NCBI RefSeq assembly: GCF_015461835.1
Contig: NZ_JACOPX010000004.1
Location: forward strand, 62,001 to 126,000
DNA: 64,000 nt
Source of the DNA: Pseudomonas neuropathica
GTDB taxonomy: Bacteria; Pseudomonadota; Gammaproteobacteria; Pseudomonadales; Pseudomonadaceae
Reading direction: 5' to 3'
The notes under the pieces were generated by a model, which was given only the letters and a program-made list of their open reading frames with translations, did no database searches and was not told the origin of the DNA. This document shows positions 45,250 to 54,689 of this stretch, one piece after another. Within the stretch, counting starts at the first letter, position 1. Each line of letters begins with the position of its first letter. A program made the translations under genes and the position numbers.

Positions 45250-47403
45250 TCACGCCATCATCTTGTCGAAATGAGCTTCGAATTTCGTCTCAACGAACAC
45301 GTCCTTGAAGCGATCGATGAAGGTAGCAGGATCGATCTCGCCGAAGTCAGTGATATTGACCGAATCCGTATGGGACTCACGGTTGATGTAACGGAAAAAC
45401 GCCCTAAATTCTGGCTTGTTCTCGCTGAGCTTCATCAGCGCCTGGCGTAGCGTGGGTGTCTGGTGCACGAAGCTGAAGTAATACTCCAAGATGTTGCGCA
45501 TCATGTTCGGCAGTACGTTGGGTGACGTTCTCCCTTGCAGCGCGTCTTTAATCGTTTGCCAGCACGCCTGGTAGTCGTTTTGAATTTCCCGCTCCTCCAT
45601 CGCCACTACCGAGCTGTATTCGGACTTAGTGATGCGAAACAGCGCAAACGCTTTCTCTCCATCCTCTTTCAACAGCTTGACCATTTCATGGAAGAAGAAG
45701 AGATTGTGCGTCAGGATGATCACCTGCTTGAAGCGCTCCTTCGGCATCAGCACCTCGCGCCTGATCAAGGACGCGATGTCGTAGACATAGTTATGGGAAA
45801 GGCTCGAAATCGGATCGTCGATGACGATGATCCGGTCACTCTTGAGCTTTCCAGCTCCAGAGCCCATCTCTCCATTGCAGACCTCAAGGAAGTAGAGGAA
45901 TGAGATCAGTGTTTTCTCACCCTCGCTCAGGGTCTTGAACACCCCTTCAGTCTGGGTCGGACGCTCAAGCCGGTACTGGGGTACAGATCCCTCCTCCTTT
46001 ATCAGCTCGAAGCCTTTCAGACCCAGCATACGCAACCAATACCTAATGTTCTCGACCGCTTGGTCGGTATTGGTGATGGATGCTCTGGACGTCCTCACGA
46101 TCTCCTGTTGCTCTTGGATACGACTCCTAAGGGTCTGCACCTCATCCTTGGCCACTTGGCGGAAGCGACTTTGGGCCTTCTCAACTTTGTCGAATGTCAC
46201 GAAGAACGCATTGCACGCCCCCCTGTACCAGCTCCAGAAGCGTCGCTTGATGCTTTCTTCATGCTGCTTGCGATTTTTTATCTTCGCGTTGATCTCGTCG
46301 ATCTTCTGCTGCTCAGCCGCGATTTCGCCATTCAACTGGGCCATCAGTGGGGCACTGGAATCCAGGGTAATGATCAAGGATGGACTGGCGATTTTCTCGG
46401 TGATGACTTGCAGGTTCTTTTGGAACGCCGCCTGCAGCTTCGTGACATGCAGTTTGATCGCTTGGTGCTGGTACTCCGGGGATTCGCACCGACGTAGAAA
46501 CTGCTCTACCCCGCCCCGGTACCGGGCTTCGAGTTGTCGCAGCACATCCAGGCGTTCCTCGTAGGTCTTGTCGAAAACTTTACGAACCTCAGCGTAGAAA
46601 TCCGGAGGCAGGGTTTGCTGGCAAAGAGGGCATTTGTCGTGTGCCTCTGCCTCATAACGTAGAGCATGCTTGACCCAGTCCGAATTCCCCAGGTGCTGGA
46701 TAAACGCAGAAAGGTAGGAGTCACCTGAACCGGTGATGACCTCTTGCAGAATCGGATCGCCCTCCAGGTTTTGCACTTGAAACGCCAGCGGCGCAATGCC
46801 CTGCAGCTCCTGATCGCTCGTCTCCTTTAACGCAGCCGCCTCAGCCAACAGCCCTTGGGCGGTATCGGTTGAGGTCACCAGCGGTACGTTGCGAACGGCC
46901 TCCAGCAATCGCTCCCTCGTGTTGAGCGACTTGAAGCAATAGGTCAGTGCAGTACCATCAAACTCGCGCTTAGGCTTCCAGACACTTTCCAGCAGTACTT
47001 CGTACGCGGCGTCATGAACCTTCTTGCTGTTAACCCCCTTCTCCATTTCAGCATCATGGGTGATCGTTAAATCCGCAATTGATGCCTCGGCTGCTGCCAA
47101 CGCTTCTTTGGCCTCAATATTCCCCTCGTTGAGCGTGAATACCCCTGGCTGAGACGTCGCCTCCTGGAAATTTTTCTCCATGAAGTGATGGTTGTAGACC
47201 AGCACCTCGCGATCGGCCTTGACCGGCTCCACTCCGCAGGCGCCATAACAGGCCTCGCCAGGAGCCTGTAGGAAGTTACCGATTGTGGTCTTGCCAGTAC
47301 CGTTCTGGCCATAGAACAAGCTCACGCGCCTGAGCGGAGCAATAGACACGGCAGCGTCGGACGAGTAACTGGAAACATTGCGGAGAAGTATTTTTTCGAG
47401 CAT
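45250..47403 (-). CDS. RloC/PrrC-like AAA_13 ATPase, putative anticodon nuclease
   Basis: A 717-aa protein of the AAA_13 type. Walker A GQNGTGKTT is at residues 32-40; a long coiled coil is split by a CPLC zinc-hook motif (258-261); signature LSEGEKT (492-498), Walker B IIVIDDP (525-531) and an H-switch (ILTHN) follow. The C-terminus has R636-x3-E640 and H678, which match the R...E...H layout of the anticodon-nuclease centre of PrrC and RloC. RloC cuts tRNA as an abortive phage response. The residue match in AAA_13 proteins is loose, so the nuclease activity is inference. No restriction partner genes are next to it. Confidence 0.75.
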   Translation of the reverse strand: MLEKILLRNVSSYSSDAAVSIAPLRRVSLFYGQNGTGKTTIGNFLQAPGEACYGACGVEPVKADREVLVYNHHFMEKNFQEATSQPGVFTLNEGNIEAKEALAAAEASIADLTITHDAEMEKGVNSKKVHDAAYEVLLESVWKPKREFDGTALTYCFKSLNTRERLLEAVRNVPLVTSTDTAQGLLAEAAALKETSDQELQGIAPLAFQVQNLEGDPILQEVITGSGDSYLSAFIQHLGNSDWVKHALRYEAEAHDKCPLCQQTLPPDFYAEVRKVFDKTYEERLDVLRQLEARYRGGVEQFLRRCESPEYQHQAIKLHVTKLQAAFQKNLQVITEKIASPSLIITLDSSAPLMAQLNGEIAAEQQKIDEINAKIKNRKQHEESIKRRFWSWYRGACNAFFVTFDKVEKAQSRFRQVAKDEVQTLRSRIQEQQEIVRTSRASITNTDQAVENIRYWLRMLGLKGFELIKEEGSVPQYRLERPTQTEGVFKTLSEGEKTLISFLYFLEVCNGEMGSGAGKLKSDRIIVIDDPISSLSHNYVYDIASLIRREVLMPKERFKQVIILTHNLFFFHEMVKLLKEDGEKAFALFRITKSEYSSVVAMEEREIQNDYQACWQTIKDALQGRTSPNVLPNMMRNILEYYFSFVHQTPTLRQALMKLSENKPEFRAFFRYINRESHTDSVNITDFGEIDPATFIDRFKDVFVETKFEAHFDKMMA

Positions 47404-47877
47404 GGCACAGTCCCTGGCAGAGGCAGATCCAGCTCAAAGATAGGCAGAAAGCTTGCGATTTCATAGGGCCACCACGCACTTGAAATCAATTATTCGTTTC
47501 GCCTGGTGTGAGTTGCGGGGGAGTCCATCTGCTCTCAAAACTTGGAGCGCTTCAGTTGCAGAAATCTTGGTCGGGCAGCCACCTATCAGGTAGAAGTCGT
47601 CCTTTCCAGGGGAGTAGGCATCGTTCAACCACACACAGAACACGCCCAACAATTGCCGCATCAACCCAAGCAAACTCCTTCTCGGAAACGATGACTACAA
47701 ACGAATGCCGTGGCCATTACATGGCAATGGCTTGGTAAAATCTACTTCAATGGCTCTAGCACAGTCGCTTCCGCACCAGAGATCATGTTGGGATATTGGT
47801 GAATCTGGAGACCGTCAGCCGCGCTAGTCGGACGTAAGCGGTGCGTATTCCGCAAGACCACAGCTTGGAGGTTCAGC
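47404..47877. other. Gap with a possible small gene
   Basis: A minus-strand frame 47461-47661 (66 codons from ATG, AAGGAG about 13 bases upstream) reads MRQLLGVFCVWLNDAYSPGK... and looks like a genuine short protein, but I recognise no family. The rest, including the leader of the protease gene at 47878, shows no further element. Confidence 0.35.
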
Positions 47878-48648
47878 ATGCAAGACTCGGAAGAATACAT
47901 GTCGGAAGAAGCCTTTACTGACATGATGCAGGGCCACGTTCATCCGGTGATTCTCAGCAGTGAGCGCTACGACGAGTATTACTCCCATGGTGGGATTGGC
48001 ACTGCTTTTGTGCTGGAGTACGAAGGTGAACTCTTCGTCGTAACCGCCCTGCACGTACTCAACAACCAATGCGCAGCGCATGACGATTTGCGGATTCTGC
48101 TGCGCAACGCCCCTATCTCCATCGTGTTCGACCAACGCGCAGTCTTTCGGGATGAATCTGACCCTGATCTGGATTCAGATCTGGTCATTCTGCGGATCGT
48201 AAAATCGCAGCATGCTGATTTGTACGCGGCAGGACTCACAAGCCTGGATGCGGCCCGCTGTGTTGAGACCGAAGACTTCTGCCGCGCTGATATCTTCCAC
48301 GTCTTTGGTTATCCGGACGAGGGCCGACACTACGACCACGAAGAAAGGGTCTTGGGGGCGCAATTGCACTGGCTCAAGGGGGAACTCATCGAGCCAGGGA
48401 TTCCGGGCCTTTCAACCATAAAAATCGTGGGCGACCGTCCAGATGACTTCAATGGCATGAGTGGCTCGGTCGTCATCGCAGATGTCGATGACCTTTGGAA
48501 ATTCGCAGGCTTGGTCACACTCGCAAGCGAGCAACACGGGCTTCTGAACTTCATTCCGGCAGAGAAGATTGCGTACTACTTGAACAAAATGGTGATGATG
48601 GAAATGATCGGCGCCGTGTTACCGGAGGATGCGGACGTCCGACGTTGA
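47878..48648 (+). CDS. Trypsin-like serine protease, first gene of a three-gene operon
   Basis: A 256-aa trypsin-fold protease. The triad is visible: H59 (VVTALHVL), D101 (DSDLVILRI) and S195 (NGMSGSVV), with GMSGS in place of the usual GNSGG. No signal peptide is present, so it acts in the cytoplasm. Cytoplasmic trypsin-like domains are common effectors in bacterial conflict systems. GGAGG stands before the ATG. The next two genes follow closely (4-base gap, then ATGA overlap), so protease, 41-aa protein and nuclease form one unit. Confidence 0.8.
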   Translation: MQDSEEYMSEEAFTDMMQGHVHPVILSSERYDEYYSHGGIGTAFVLEYEGELFVVTALHVLNNQCAAHDDLRILLRNAPISIVFDQRAVFRDESDPDLDSDLVILRIVKSQHADLYAAGLTSLDAARCVETEDFCRADIFHVFGYPDEGRHYDHEERVLGAQLHWLKGELIEPGIPGLSTIKIVGDRPDDFNGMSGSVVIADVDDLWKFAGLVTLASEQHGLLNFIPAEKIAYYLNKMVMMEMIGAVLPEDADVRR

Positions 48649-48652
48649 ATGG

Positions 48653-48778
48653 ATGGAGAACGCCGCCTGGCAACTGATTGCGGTCGGTTGCGTTCTGGTG
48701 AGCTCTGATGCGCTCAGGGAGCACCTGGTGCGCAACCGCCTCAAGACAATCCCCCATAGGAAGGGCATACAAGAATGA
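48653..48778 (+). CDS. 41-aa protein between protease and nuclease genes
   Basis: An ATG 4 bases after the protease stop opens MENAAWQLIAVGCVLVSSDA ..., ending in ATGA overlap with the nuclease gene. One hydrophobic stretch (WQLIAVGCVLVSSDAL) is followed by a basic tail (REHLVRNRLKTIPHRKG). The tight fit on both sides supports translation. It may be an adaptor, a tether or an inhibitor; it could also be only a coupling frame. Confidence 0.55.
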   Translation: MENAAWQLIAVGCVLVSSDALREHLVRNRLKTIPHRKGIQE

Positions 48779-50115
48779 ACTCACCACTTTGGATAGCCAC
48801 ACGCGAAGGTCAGGATTGGATCGACCAACCTTGTCTTGATGCAATTGCGTGGTTTCGCTCGCTGCTCGAACAGCGTGACTGGGACGCCCGCATGGATACC
48901 GTGCAGGCTAACTACGAAAATGCCCTGACGAAGTGGGCACATGGTGAACAGGTTCCACTGTTTGACAAGAACGACGCCGTCTTTTGGTACATCCATCAGG
49001 CCAACGCTTTCGCTCAAGATCGGCGGAATTTCTTCGCACCTGAAGGTTTCCGTATCGCTCCATTGATGCATCGAATCGGGCATCTCCTGGTGCATCTTCA
49101 GCGGGTAAAGGGAGTGAACGACAGAGTCGAAACTCTGCTCAAGAAAGGACGAAAGACCCCCGATGCTGGCCTCTACGAAATTCTGGTGGCAGGTGCATAC
49201 AAAAGTCGGGATTGGGCAACCGTTCAGTTCGTTCCGGAGCAGTTGGGCGGTTCCAAGACACCCGACTTGCTCGTCAGCAGTAATCGCCGGCGCTGGGCGG
49301 TGGAGTGCAAGCGGATCAACCGTTCGGGCTACGAGCTGGAGGAACACGCATGCGCCGAGGCCTTGGCCAAACCTGTCCATGAACTGGCTCGACGCTTGGG
49401 CCGTCGACTGGTCATAGATGTGCAATTCCGTCGCGAGCTCAAGCAATACCCGCCCGATACCCTAGTCAAGCACGTGGAGCGGTATATTGAAGACCCGCGT
49501 GCGCGCCTGGTACTGGAGGATGACAACTTGGCCGCGCATATCTGGGATGCCGACTGGACGAATCTGAACATGGTCATGGCGCATGACGACGTCTACTTTG
49601 GCTCAAGCCGGATGGTCGAGCTTATCAAAGGTGAGTACGACCTCTCGTACGACCATAGTTTCAGTGGCGAATGGGTACCCTCGACACGGATGCCACTGCA
49701 TGCCGATCGGGTTCTTCACGCAAGCATCGTGAGTTGGCAAAGCGCGTCGTTTGACGCTGCAATGGCGAAAGCCAAGCATTTCCGAAGCACCGTTGGGCGT
49801 GCGGCTCAGCAGCTGACTCTGGGATTACCGGGTGCGGTGCATGTGGGCTACGAAGCGTTGGGCGGCTCATCGGAAGATGCGCTCCGTCATCAACTCAACG
49901 CGATGGAAATGCGCAACTTTGAGGCCGAGGGATCCAGGCTGCGTTATGTCTACGCCAACTACTTGCGCCCCGAGAATTCGACGGCTCGCATGGAGTCCTG
50001 GGCAGTGAGTGAAACCACCGCCTTTTACCGGGTAGGGAAACATCGGACGCCTGAGCCCCTGCCTCACCACCTGCTACTTGGGGATGGTGATGGCACTCCG
50101 GGTAATCACTGGTAG
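48775..50115 (+). CDS. PD-(D/E)xK nuclease-like protein
   Basis: A 446-aa protein. Residues 135-179 form a restriction-endonuclease-like core: E135, then D164 (KTPDLLV) and E177-x-K179 (WAVECKR). The flanking regions are helical, and the C-terminal 200 residues have no recognised domain. It starts inside the stop of the 41-aa gene and so is made with the protease. It probably cleaves nucleic acid after activation; the protease could be the switch that releases it. I do not recognise a published system with this exact order. Confidence 0.72.
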   Translation: MNSPLWIATREGQDWIDQPCLDAIAWFRSLLEQRDWDARMDTVQANYENALTKWAHGEQVPLFDKNDAVFWYIHQANAFAQDRRNFFAPEGFRIAPLMHRIGHLLVHLQRVKGVNDRVETLLKKGRKTPDAGLYEILVAGAYKSRDWATVQFVPEQLGGSKTPDLLVSSNRRRWAVECKRINRSGYELEEHACAEALAKPVHELARRLGRRLVIDVQFRRELKQYPPDTLVKHVERYIEDPRARLVLEDDNLAAHIWDADWTNLNMVMAHDDVYFGSSRMVELIKGEYDLSYDHSFSGEWVPSTRMPLHADRVLHASIVSWQSASFDAAMAKAKHFRSTVGRAAQQLTLGLPGAVHVGYEALGGSSEDALRHQLNAMEMRNFEAEGSRLRYVYANYLRPENSTARMESWAVSETTAFYRVGKHRTPEPLPHHLLLGDGDGTPGNHW

Positions 50116-50207
50116 AGAGCTTTCTCAAAGAGGGTTTTGAAGATACCCAAAAATTTAGCCTAAACGCGCAGCACCTACTCCCAGTGTGGGAATAGGCACG
50201 ACGCACA

Positions 50208-52226
50208 TCAAGCAATCGCGTCCGCTGGACGCTCTGCAATAAAGCCTCGTTTTCTCCAAGTTGCACGCACGAACGATTGGAAGTTAGCCTCACCTTTCAG
50301 TGTCAAATCATCCGCGTGATCGGTCACGATGATCTGCGGCATGATTCCCGTGGTATTTTGGGTTTGCTCACAAAACTCCACAAGCTTATTGAACATGTTA
50401 GTCACCGATCTTAAGTCATCATCCAGTCGATCAGTACTGGCTGTGAGCTCGGCCAAAGCTTTTGCATCAAAGGACTGGCCATGATCAATCTTGGAGGGGA
50501 AGTAGACCTGCGTGGGCTGATCGAAAAACAAAATGGGCGGAATCTTGCACCCTTCCTCATGCTTGAGTGCGAACACAGAATGCAACGCGAGGAACAACGT
50601 CAAATGGGAATAGAGCCAATTCGCCCCACTACCCATCGAGCGCAGATAAACGTTGCCCATGGTTGAACTCTCATGCCATAGGTCGAAGGTGTGAAGATCA
50701 AATTTTAAATTTATCGGCTGGTAGGCTTCCTCAAAGTCAAAACCTGCGCCAATCCGCGCCATTTCACTGTTAATTAGATCACTCAGATCGCTCATTTTTC
50801 TAGGGACGTCGTAAGCATCCAAAAGAGGCTTAATTTCGGCAATCCTAGATCTGATGTGCTGGAGAGTACCTTCAAATTCCGATTTTTGCTTATTAATGTA
50901 GTCTTCAATGACGCCCTCAAGACGATGTTTGATACGAAGTGCAATCTCGTCAACTGTTTTGCTTTTCTTCAAGTCTTCAACTTGTTTTACGAGCTGCGTA
51001 ATTTTAGCCTGGATGCCAGAAAGGATCTCTTTCTGTTTTTCAAGCGACTTCGCCAGCTTGCTTTCCTCTTCTCGGAAACTTTCGCGAGCGTAAGAGGTGG
51101 TCTTCAGCTCCCTGTTCATCCATCCGATGGCAGCCGTCAGTTTATTTGCCTCATTCTCGACGTGCTCACTAGGTGCAGCGCAAAATGGACATTGCGAGTT
51201 GCTTACTTCTGCGTATTCGGGAACAGGAATCTCGCTGATATCTTTGGCGAAGTCTTCCGTGAGGCTAATTGAAGATTTTACAGCGTGGAGCTTATCCTGC
51301 AACTCACGAACCACGACAGTCTGCCTAGAGCGCTCATCTTCCAGAATTTTTTTACGCTCAGTGTAAGTGTCAGCGATACTATCGATTCGAACATTAGCAT
51401 CCCTGATTCGCTTGAAAGAGGTTTTTACGCTGCCGGCGATCTGATCGCCCGTCAATGCAATGAGGTCAGTGCCACTAATAGTCTTATATTCAGCGAGCAG
51501 TTCATCAACCCTTTTAATGAACCGGGCTTTTTCCTCCTTGGTCTTGGGTATCTGAGCTTCTATTTTTTTCATTTCTGCTCTGAGCTGGTTACTTTCCTGC
51601 GACAACCAGAAATACTGTTGATCAACAAAATTCATAAAAATCTTTAAATGTTCGATCGCCTGATCACGCTTTTCCTTCTCATCGAAGCGATAGAACAGTG
51701 CGTGTTTATTCGCCACCAAATTTTGATGCTGAAGCATATACGATGCGAAACTTCTAATTGAAGGGGTCGAACTCTTCGACTTCCCGTACTCTCGGGGACT
51801 GAGATCCTCATCAATGTCGGTCATTGTCACCGCGAAATAACGGCCCAATTCTTTTTTGAAATCACGTAAAGGTAAGAACAAGCTGGGAGAGAAGAATTTC
51901 TTAGTATTCTTCATATTTAAAAAAATCTCCTCCAACGATCCGCTCACCTCACCAATGAAGAGTCGATCGACAACTTGGTCGCGTGCTAGAAGAAGAAGCT
52001 CCTCTTCAAACTCCAGAATAGTAAAATATATCTTGGATCGAGCAGTGATTACGCCTTTAGGAATTGTGTCGTCGCCATTTCCGAAGCAAAAGTCAAAAAT
52101 TTCGATGATGGCGCTTTTGCCCATCGACGACTTTCCGGTAATGACATTCAACCCTGGTTTAAATGTAACCTGGTGAATCTCATTATCCCTATCGATAACA
52201 CCAACAGACTTGACAAAACATTTCAT
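50208..52226 (-). CDS. ABC-3C ATPase component (DUF3732-type)
   Basis: A 672-aa SMC/Rad50-like ATPase. The start, MKCFVKSVGVIDRDNEIHQVTF, leads to Walker A GKSSMGKS (31-38); a long coiled coil (about 200-450) contains CPFC in its middle, and the C-terminus has ILFFDQPTQVYFP as Walker B and IIVTDHADDL as switch. The modified Walker B (DQPTQ) is typical of the DUF3732 group of ABC-three-component systems. It overlaps the middle-component gene by 4 bases. In ABC-3C the ATPase is thought to sense invasion and release the effector. Confidence 0.85.
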   Translation of the reverse strand: MKCFVKSVGVIDRDNEIHQVTFKPGLNVITGKSSMGKSAIIEIFDFCFGNGDDTIPKGVITARSKIYFTILEFEEELLLLARDQVVDRLFIGEVSGSLEEIFLNMKNTKKFFSPSLFLPLRDFKKELGRYFAVTMTDIDEDLSPREYGKSKSSTPSIRSFASYMLQHQNLVANKHALFYRFDEKEKRDQAIEHLKIFMNFVDQQYFWLSQESNQLRAEMKKIEAQIPKTKEEKARFIKRVDELLAEYKTISGTDLIALTGDQIAGSVKTSFKRIRDANVRIDSIADTYTERKKILEDERSRQTVVVRELQDKLHAVKSSISLTEDFAKDISEIPVPEYAEVSNSQCPFCAAPSEHVENEANKLTAAIGWMNRELKTTSYARESFREEESKLAKSLEKQKEILSGIQAKITQLVKQVEDLKKSKTVDEIALRIKHRLEGVIEDYINKQKSEFEGTLQHIRSRIAEIKPLLDAYDVPRKMSDLSDLINSEMARIGAGFDFEEAYQPINLKFDLHTFDLWHESSTMGNVYLRSMGSGANWLYSHLTLFLALHSVFALKHEEGCKIPPILFFDQPTQVYFPSKIDHGQSFDAKALAELTASTDRLDDDLRSVTNMFNKLVEFCEQTQNTTGIMPQIIVTDHADDLTLKGEANFQSFVRATWRKRGFIAERPADAIA

Positions 52227-52687
52227 AATTGGATGATCCCTAACGACTTGTATACACGCGGTGCCTCTCGATCCTCAAGAAGCTTTGCAAGATTGCGAGC
52301 GGACGTCACTTTCTGCGCCAGCCCCTGTAGCGGAGGAAACGTCTTCTTGGTGGCCCTGACAACCATCTCCTCATCCACAGTCAAGTACCCTGCACTCACC
52401 AAACTCATCAGCGTAGTGTTAGTAATTTCCCTCAGAGAATGAATCCGTTTGTGCACACCCGCGATTCGCGTTTTGTCGGAAATCATAGTTCGCCAAGTGT
52501 TCCGCTCGCTAATACGATGGAGATAAGATGCTGTGGCGTCATGCAAAACCAAGGGAAGAACGAGATAGCTAAACAGGATGTTTTTTTGGGTAACCTTTAG
52601 TTCGCTGTAAAAAGCATGAAGAATCGGTGCCATGATCAAAGGACTACGATGCAACGTATGAATGTGGTCAGTTGTCGTAAGCGCCAT
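52223..52687 (-). CDS. ABC-3C middle component
   Basis: A 154-aa protein with the layout of ABC-3C middle components: a helical start (HRSPLIMAPILHAFYSELKV), TQKNILFSYLVLPLVLHDATASYL, and a C-terminal winged-helix-like part (TTLMSLVSAGYLTVDEEMVV). These small proteins link ATPase and effector. It starts at the ATG at 52687, overlapping the stop of the effector gene by 1 base (TAATG), and overlaps the ATPase gene by 4 bases. Confidence 0.8.
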   Translation of the reverse strand: MALTTTDHIHTLHRSPLIMAPILHAFYSELKVTQKNILFSYLVLPLVLHDATASYLHRISERNTWRTMISDKTRIAGVHKRIHSLREITNTTLMSLVSAGYLTVDEEMVVRATKKTFPPLQGLAQKVTSARNLAKLLEDREAPRVYKSLGIIQL

Positions 52688-53832
52688 TACCAAAGCCTCC
52701 AGTGCAGCTTTTCATCATTCTCTTCATCTTCGTCATCAGCGAGCATATGCCAAATTCCATTTCGAAAATCCACAGAAGTATTGTCAAAGGCAGGCATACC
52801 ATCTACAACCTCACCACGACGCGTGTCGAAGAAGATTTGCGACTCAAAACACCAGTCTTTCTCAGGTTTTCGAGAGCACATTTTTAATTGCGCCGACCTG
52901 ATACTTCTGTGCCTTTTCAGCTGATCTAGTTTGTAGTTATCGACGTCAACCTTCTCTACCGTGAAGCGTTTGAACTCGCTGCTGATGGTGTGAACCGTCA
53001 ACATATGTTCCAAAATGGCGGTGGGCACAATTTCGGCGTATTCAATCTCATGCAGCTTTTTGACAAATAGTCGACTCGCATAGTCGGACACATCAACATT
53101 GTCAAACAGAGACTTTTCAACGACAGGGAATTTTCGTGAGTTTCTTGCGTAGCGGGAGAACAAGGTGGCGATTTTTAAATCAAAATCTTCGTAGGTGACT
53201 TTCCAACCATCTTTTGACAAACATGGCTCAATAAGATACCCCAATAGTGCTTCAAAGTAGTCTCCCCGCTTCGACGGATCAAGTCCTTTTCCATAACGAC
53301 TTTTTGCCTCCTCGGCACGAACATCAAGACCTGGCTCGCCTGATACAATCTTCACCTTTTCAATAATATCCAATAAGACACTACGCCTCTCATCTGCCAT
53401 TACAAACCTCTGCGTTTGCACAGCTTTCGATGGCTTATTGGCGGACGCAGCCAAGCGCGCCTCGCTATAAGTCAGGACATTTTCAAGAAAATTCAGGCGT
53501 TCCCCTACAGTCAACTGGTTCCAATGACGAAGTTCAGCGGTTGCTCCATATGCTTGTGTTGTCAGCAGAATAAGCTCGGAATATTTATCTTGCTTAAACT
53601 TCGGCGACATCCAGTTTTTCAAAGTATTCCAAAAATTGATGTGTCCATCAGTGAGGTCTTCCACGAAGTTTTTTACTTCGACCTGAACGCTTCCACTGAC
53701 AGTAACATCGCCGAATACCTCAAGCCAAAGAGTCTGCCCTTCGACCAAGTCATGACAATACTCCAGAGTAACTATCAACTGATAGCCTATTGCTTCGAGC
53801 AGTCTAGTTGCATCATTGGCGAGCTTTGCCAC
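52687..53832 (-). CDS. ABC-3C effector with PD-(D/E)xK-like N-terminal domain
   Basis: A 381-aa protein, first gene of the ABC-3C operon. The start (GYQLIVTLEYCHDLVEG, then LEVFGDVTVSGSVQVEVKN) has the pattern of DUF4297/Cap4-type dsDNA nucleases: Gln18, D42 and E52-x-K54. The C-terminal 200 residues are the ABC-3C C-terminal domain (GDYFEALLGYLIEPCL; ASRLFVKKLHEIEYAEI; WCFESQIFFDTRRGEVVDGMP). It is likely a DNA-cutting effector held by the other two components. The nuclease call is inferred from motif spacing. Confidence 0.78.
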   Translation of the reverse strand: MAKLANDATRLLEAIGYQLIVTLEYCHDLVEGQTLWLEVFGDVTVSGSVQVEVKNFVEDLTDGHINFWNTLKNWMSPKFKQDKYSELILLTTQAYGATAELRHWNQLTVGERLNFLENVLTYSEARLAASANKPSKAVQTQRFVMADERRSVLLDIIEKVKIVSGEPGLDVRAEEAKSRYGKGLDPSKRGDYFEALLGYLIEPCLSKDGWKVTYEDFDLKIATLFSRYARNSRKFPVVEKSLFDNVDVSDYASRLFVKKLHEIEYAEIVPTAILEHMLTVHTISSEFKRFTVEKVDVDNYKLDQLKRHRSIRSAQLKMCSRKPEKDWCFESQIFFDTRRGEVVDGMPAFDNTSVDFRNGIWHMLADDEDEENDEKLHWRLW

Positions 53833-54111
53833 AACATTCTCCGCTTATTGCTTCACCGTGCGGTAGGAGGCTATTCGCGAGGAAAAAAGTCGGCCATCCT
53901 GGCAAATCCGCTACCGCAATTGGAAAAATCGATTCCGGTACATCATCGTGTACCTCGAAAAGCCAAGCCACAAACACTGGTTATATAAACAGCACTTCGC
54001 GGCGATAGATTTCGGATTGTAGCGTGATGGCATTTTGTTGGCAAAACGCCTTATTTTGCGGTATAGCCTAATGGCGAAAGGTTGCATCCACAAAAATCAG
54101 CGAGGGGACAG

Positions 54112-54564
54112 ATGGCTTTCAAAACAGACAATGGTGGTTTTAAATTCGAATGTCAGGACGCCAAGATGTCGTTTAACGCGAGCACTTGGTCAACGCGACT
54201 CAGCCAGCTCGCAAAGGCCAAAGGACGGGTGAGCATACTGACCAGTGAGCTTCCGGATCCCGCTTACGTTATCGAAGTACTGAGCAAGCGACCACGCGAC
54301 ATTTATATCGTCACACACGTTAATGCCCGAGCAGCAGCGGAACACATAAAGCTCACGCTCCCCGAGGTTCGAATTGCTCTCCACCATGACCTCGGAGCCA
54401 AAGCATTGATGGTTGCACCAGAGACTGTTTGGATCATGAGCGCTGACTTTGGGAAAAAGCACAGGATCGACTCAGGTGTCGGATTTCACTCATCCGAAAT
54501 CTACGAGAGAACAGTTTCGGAGTTGTTTGAAAGGGCCTGGCGAGAAGCGATGGAAATCTTTTAG
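54112..54564 (+). CDS. PLD-like domain protein
   Basis: A 150-aa protein with GAGGGG before its ATG. LPEVRIALHHDLGAKALMVAPETVWIMSADFG (about 78-110) follows the pattern of the second half of phospholipase D-like nuclease motifs (H-x-K-...-xGSxN), but the canonical HxK is changed to H-x4-AK and the GSxN to MSADF. The enzyme may be inactive or divergent. It is divergent from the ABC-3C operon, 280 bases away, and could belong to it or stand alone. Confidence 0.6.
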   Translation: MAFKTDNGGFKFECQDAKMSFNASTWSTRLSQLAKAKGRVSILTSELPDPAYVIEVLSKRPRDIYIVTHVNARAAAEHIKLTLPEVRIALHHDLGAKALMVAPETVWIMSADFGKKHRIDSGVGFHSSEIYERTVSELFERAWREAMEIF

Positions 54565-54689
54565 GCCCAGAAAAACCGGACATCACGCATGCCAACTGTT
54601 AGCGAGGCGGCCATAATTGACAACCAACTCACAAATTCCCCCGTCGAACGACTCAATTATTTCCTATCGAAAGATCAGGTTCGCTTCTC

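Noticed and set aside
45535..46564. Plus-strand frames opposite the RloC-like gene.
   Set aside because: They are complements of the coiled-coil region and carry no family signature.
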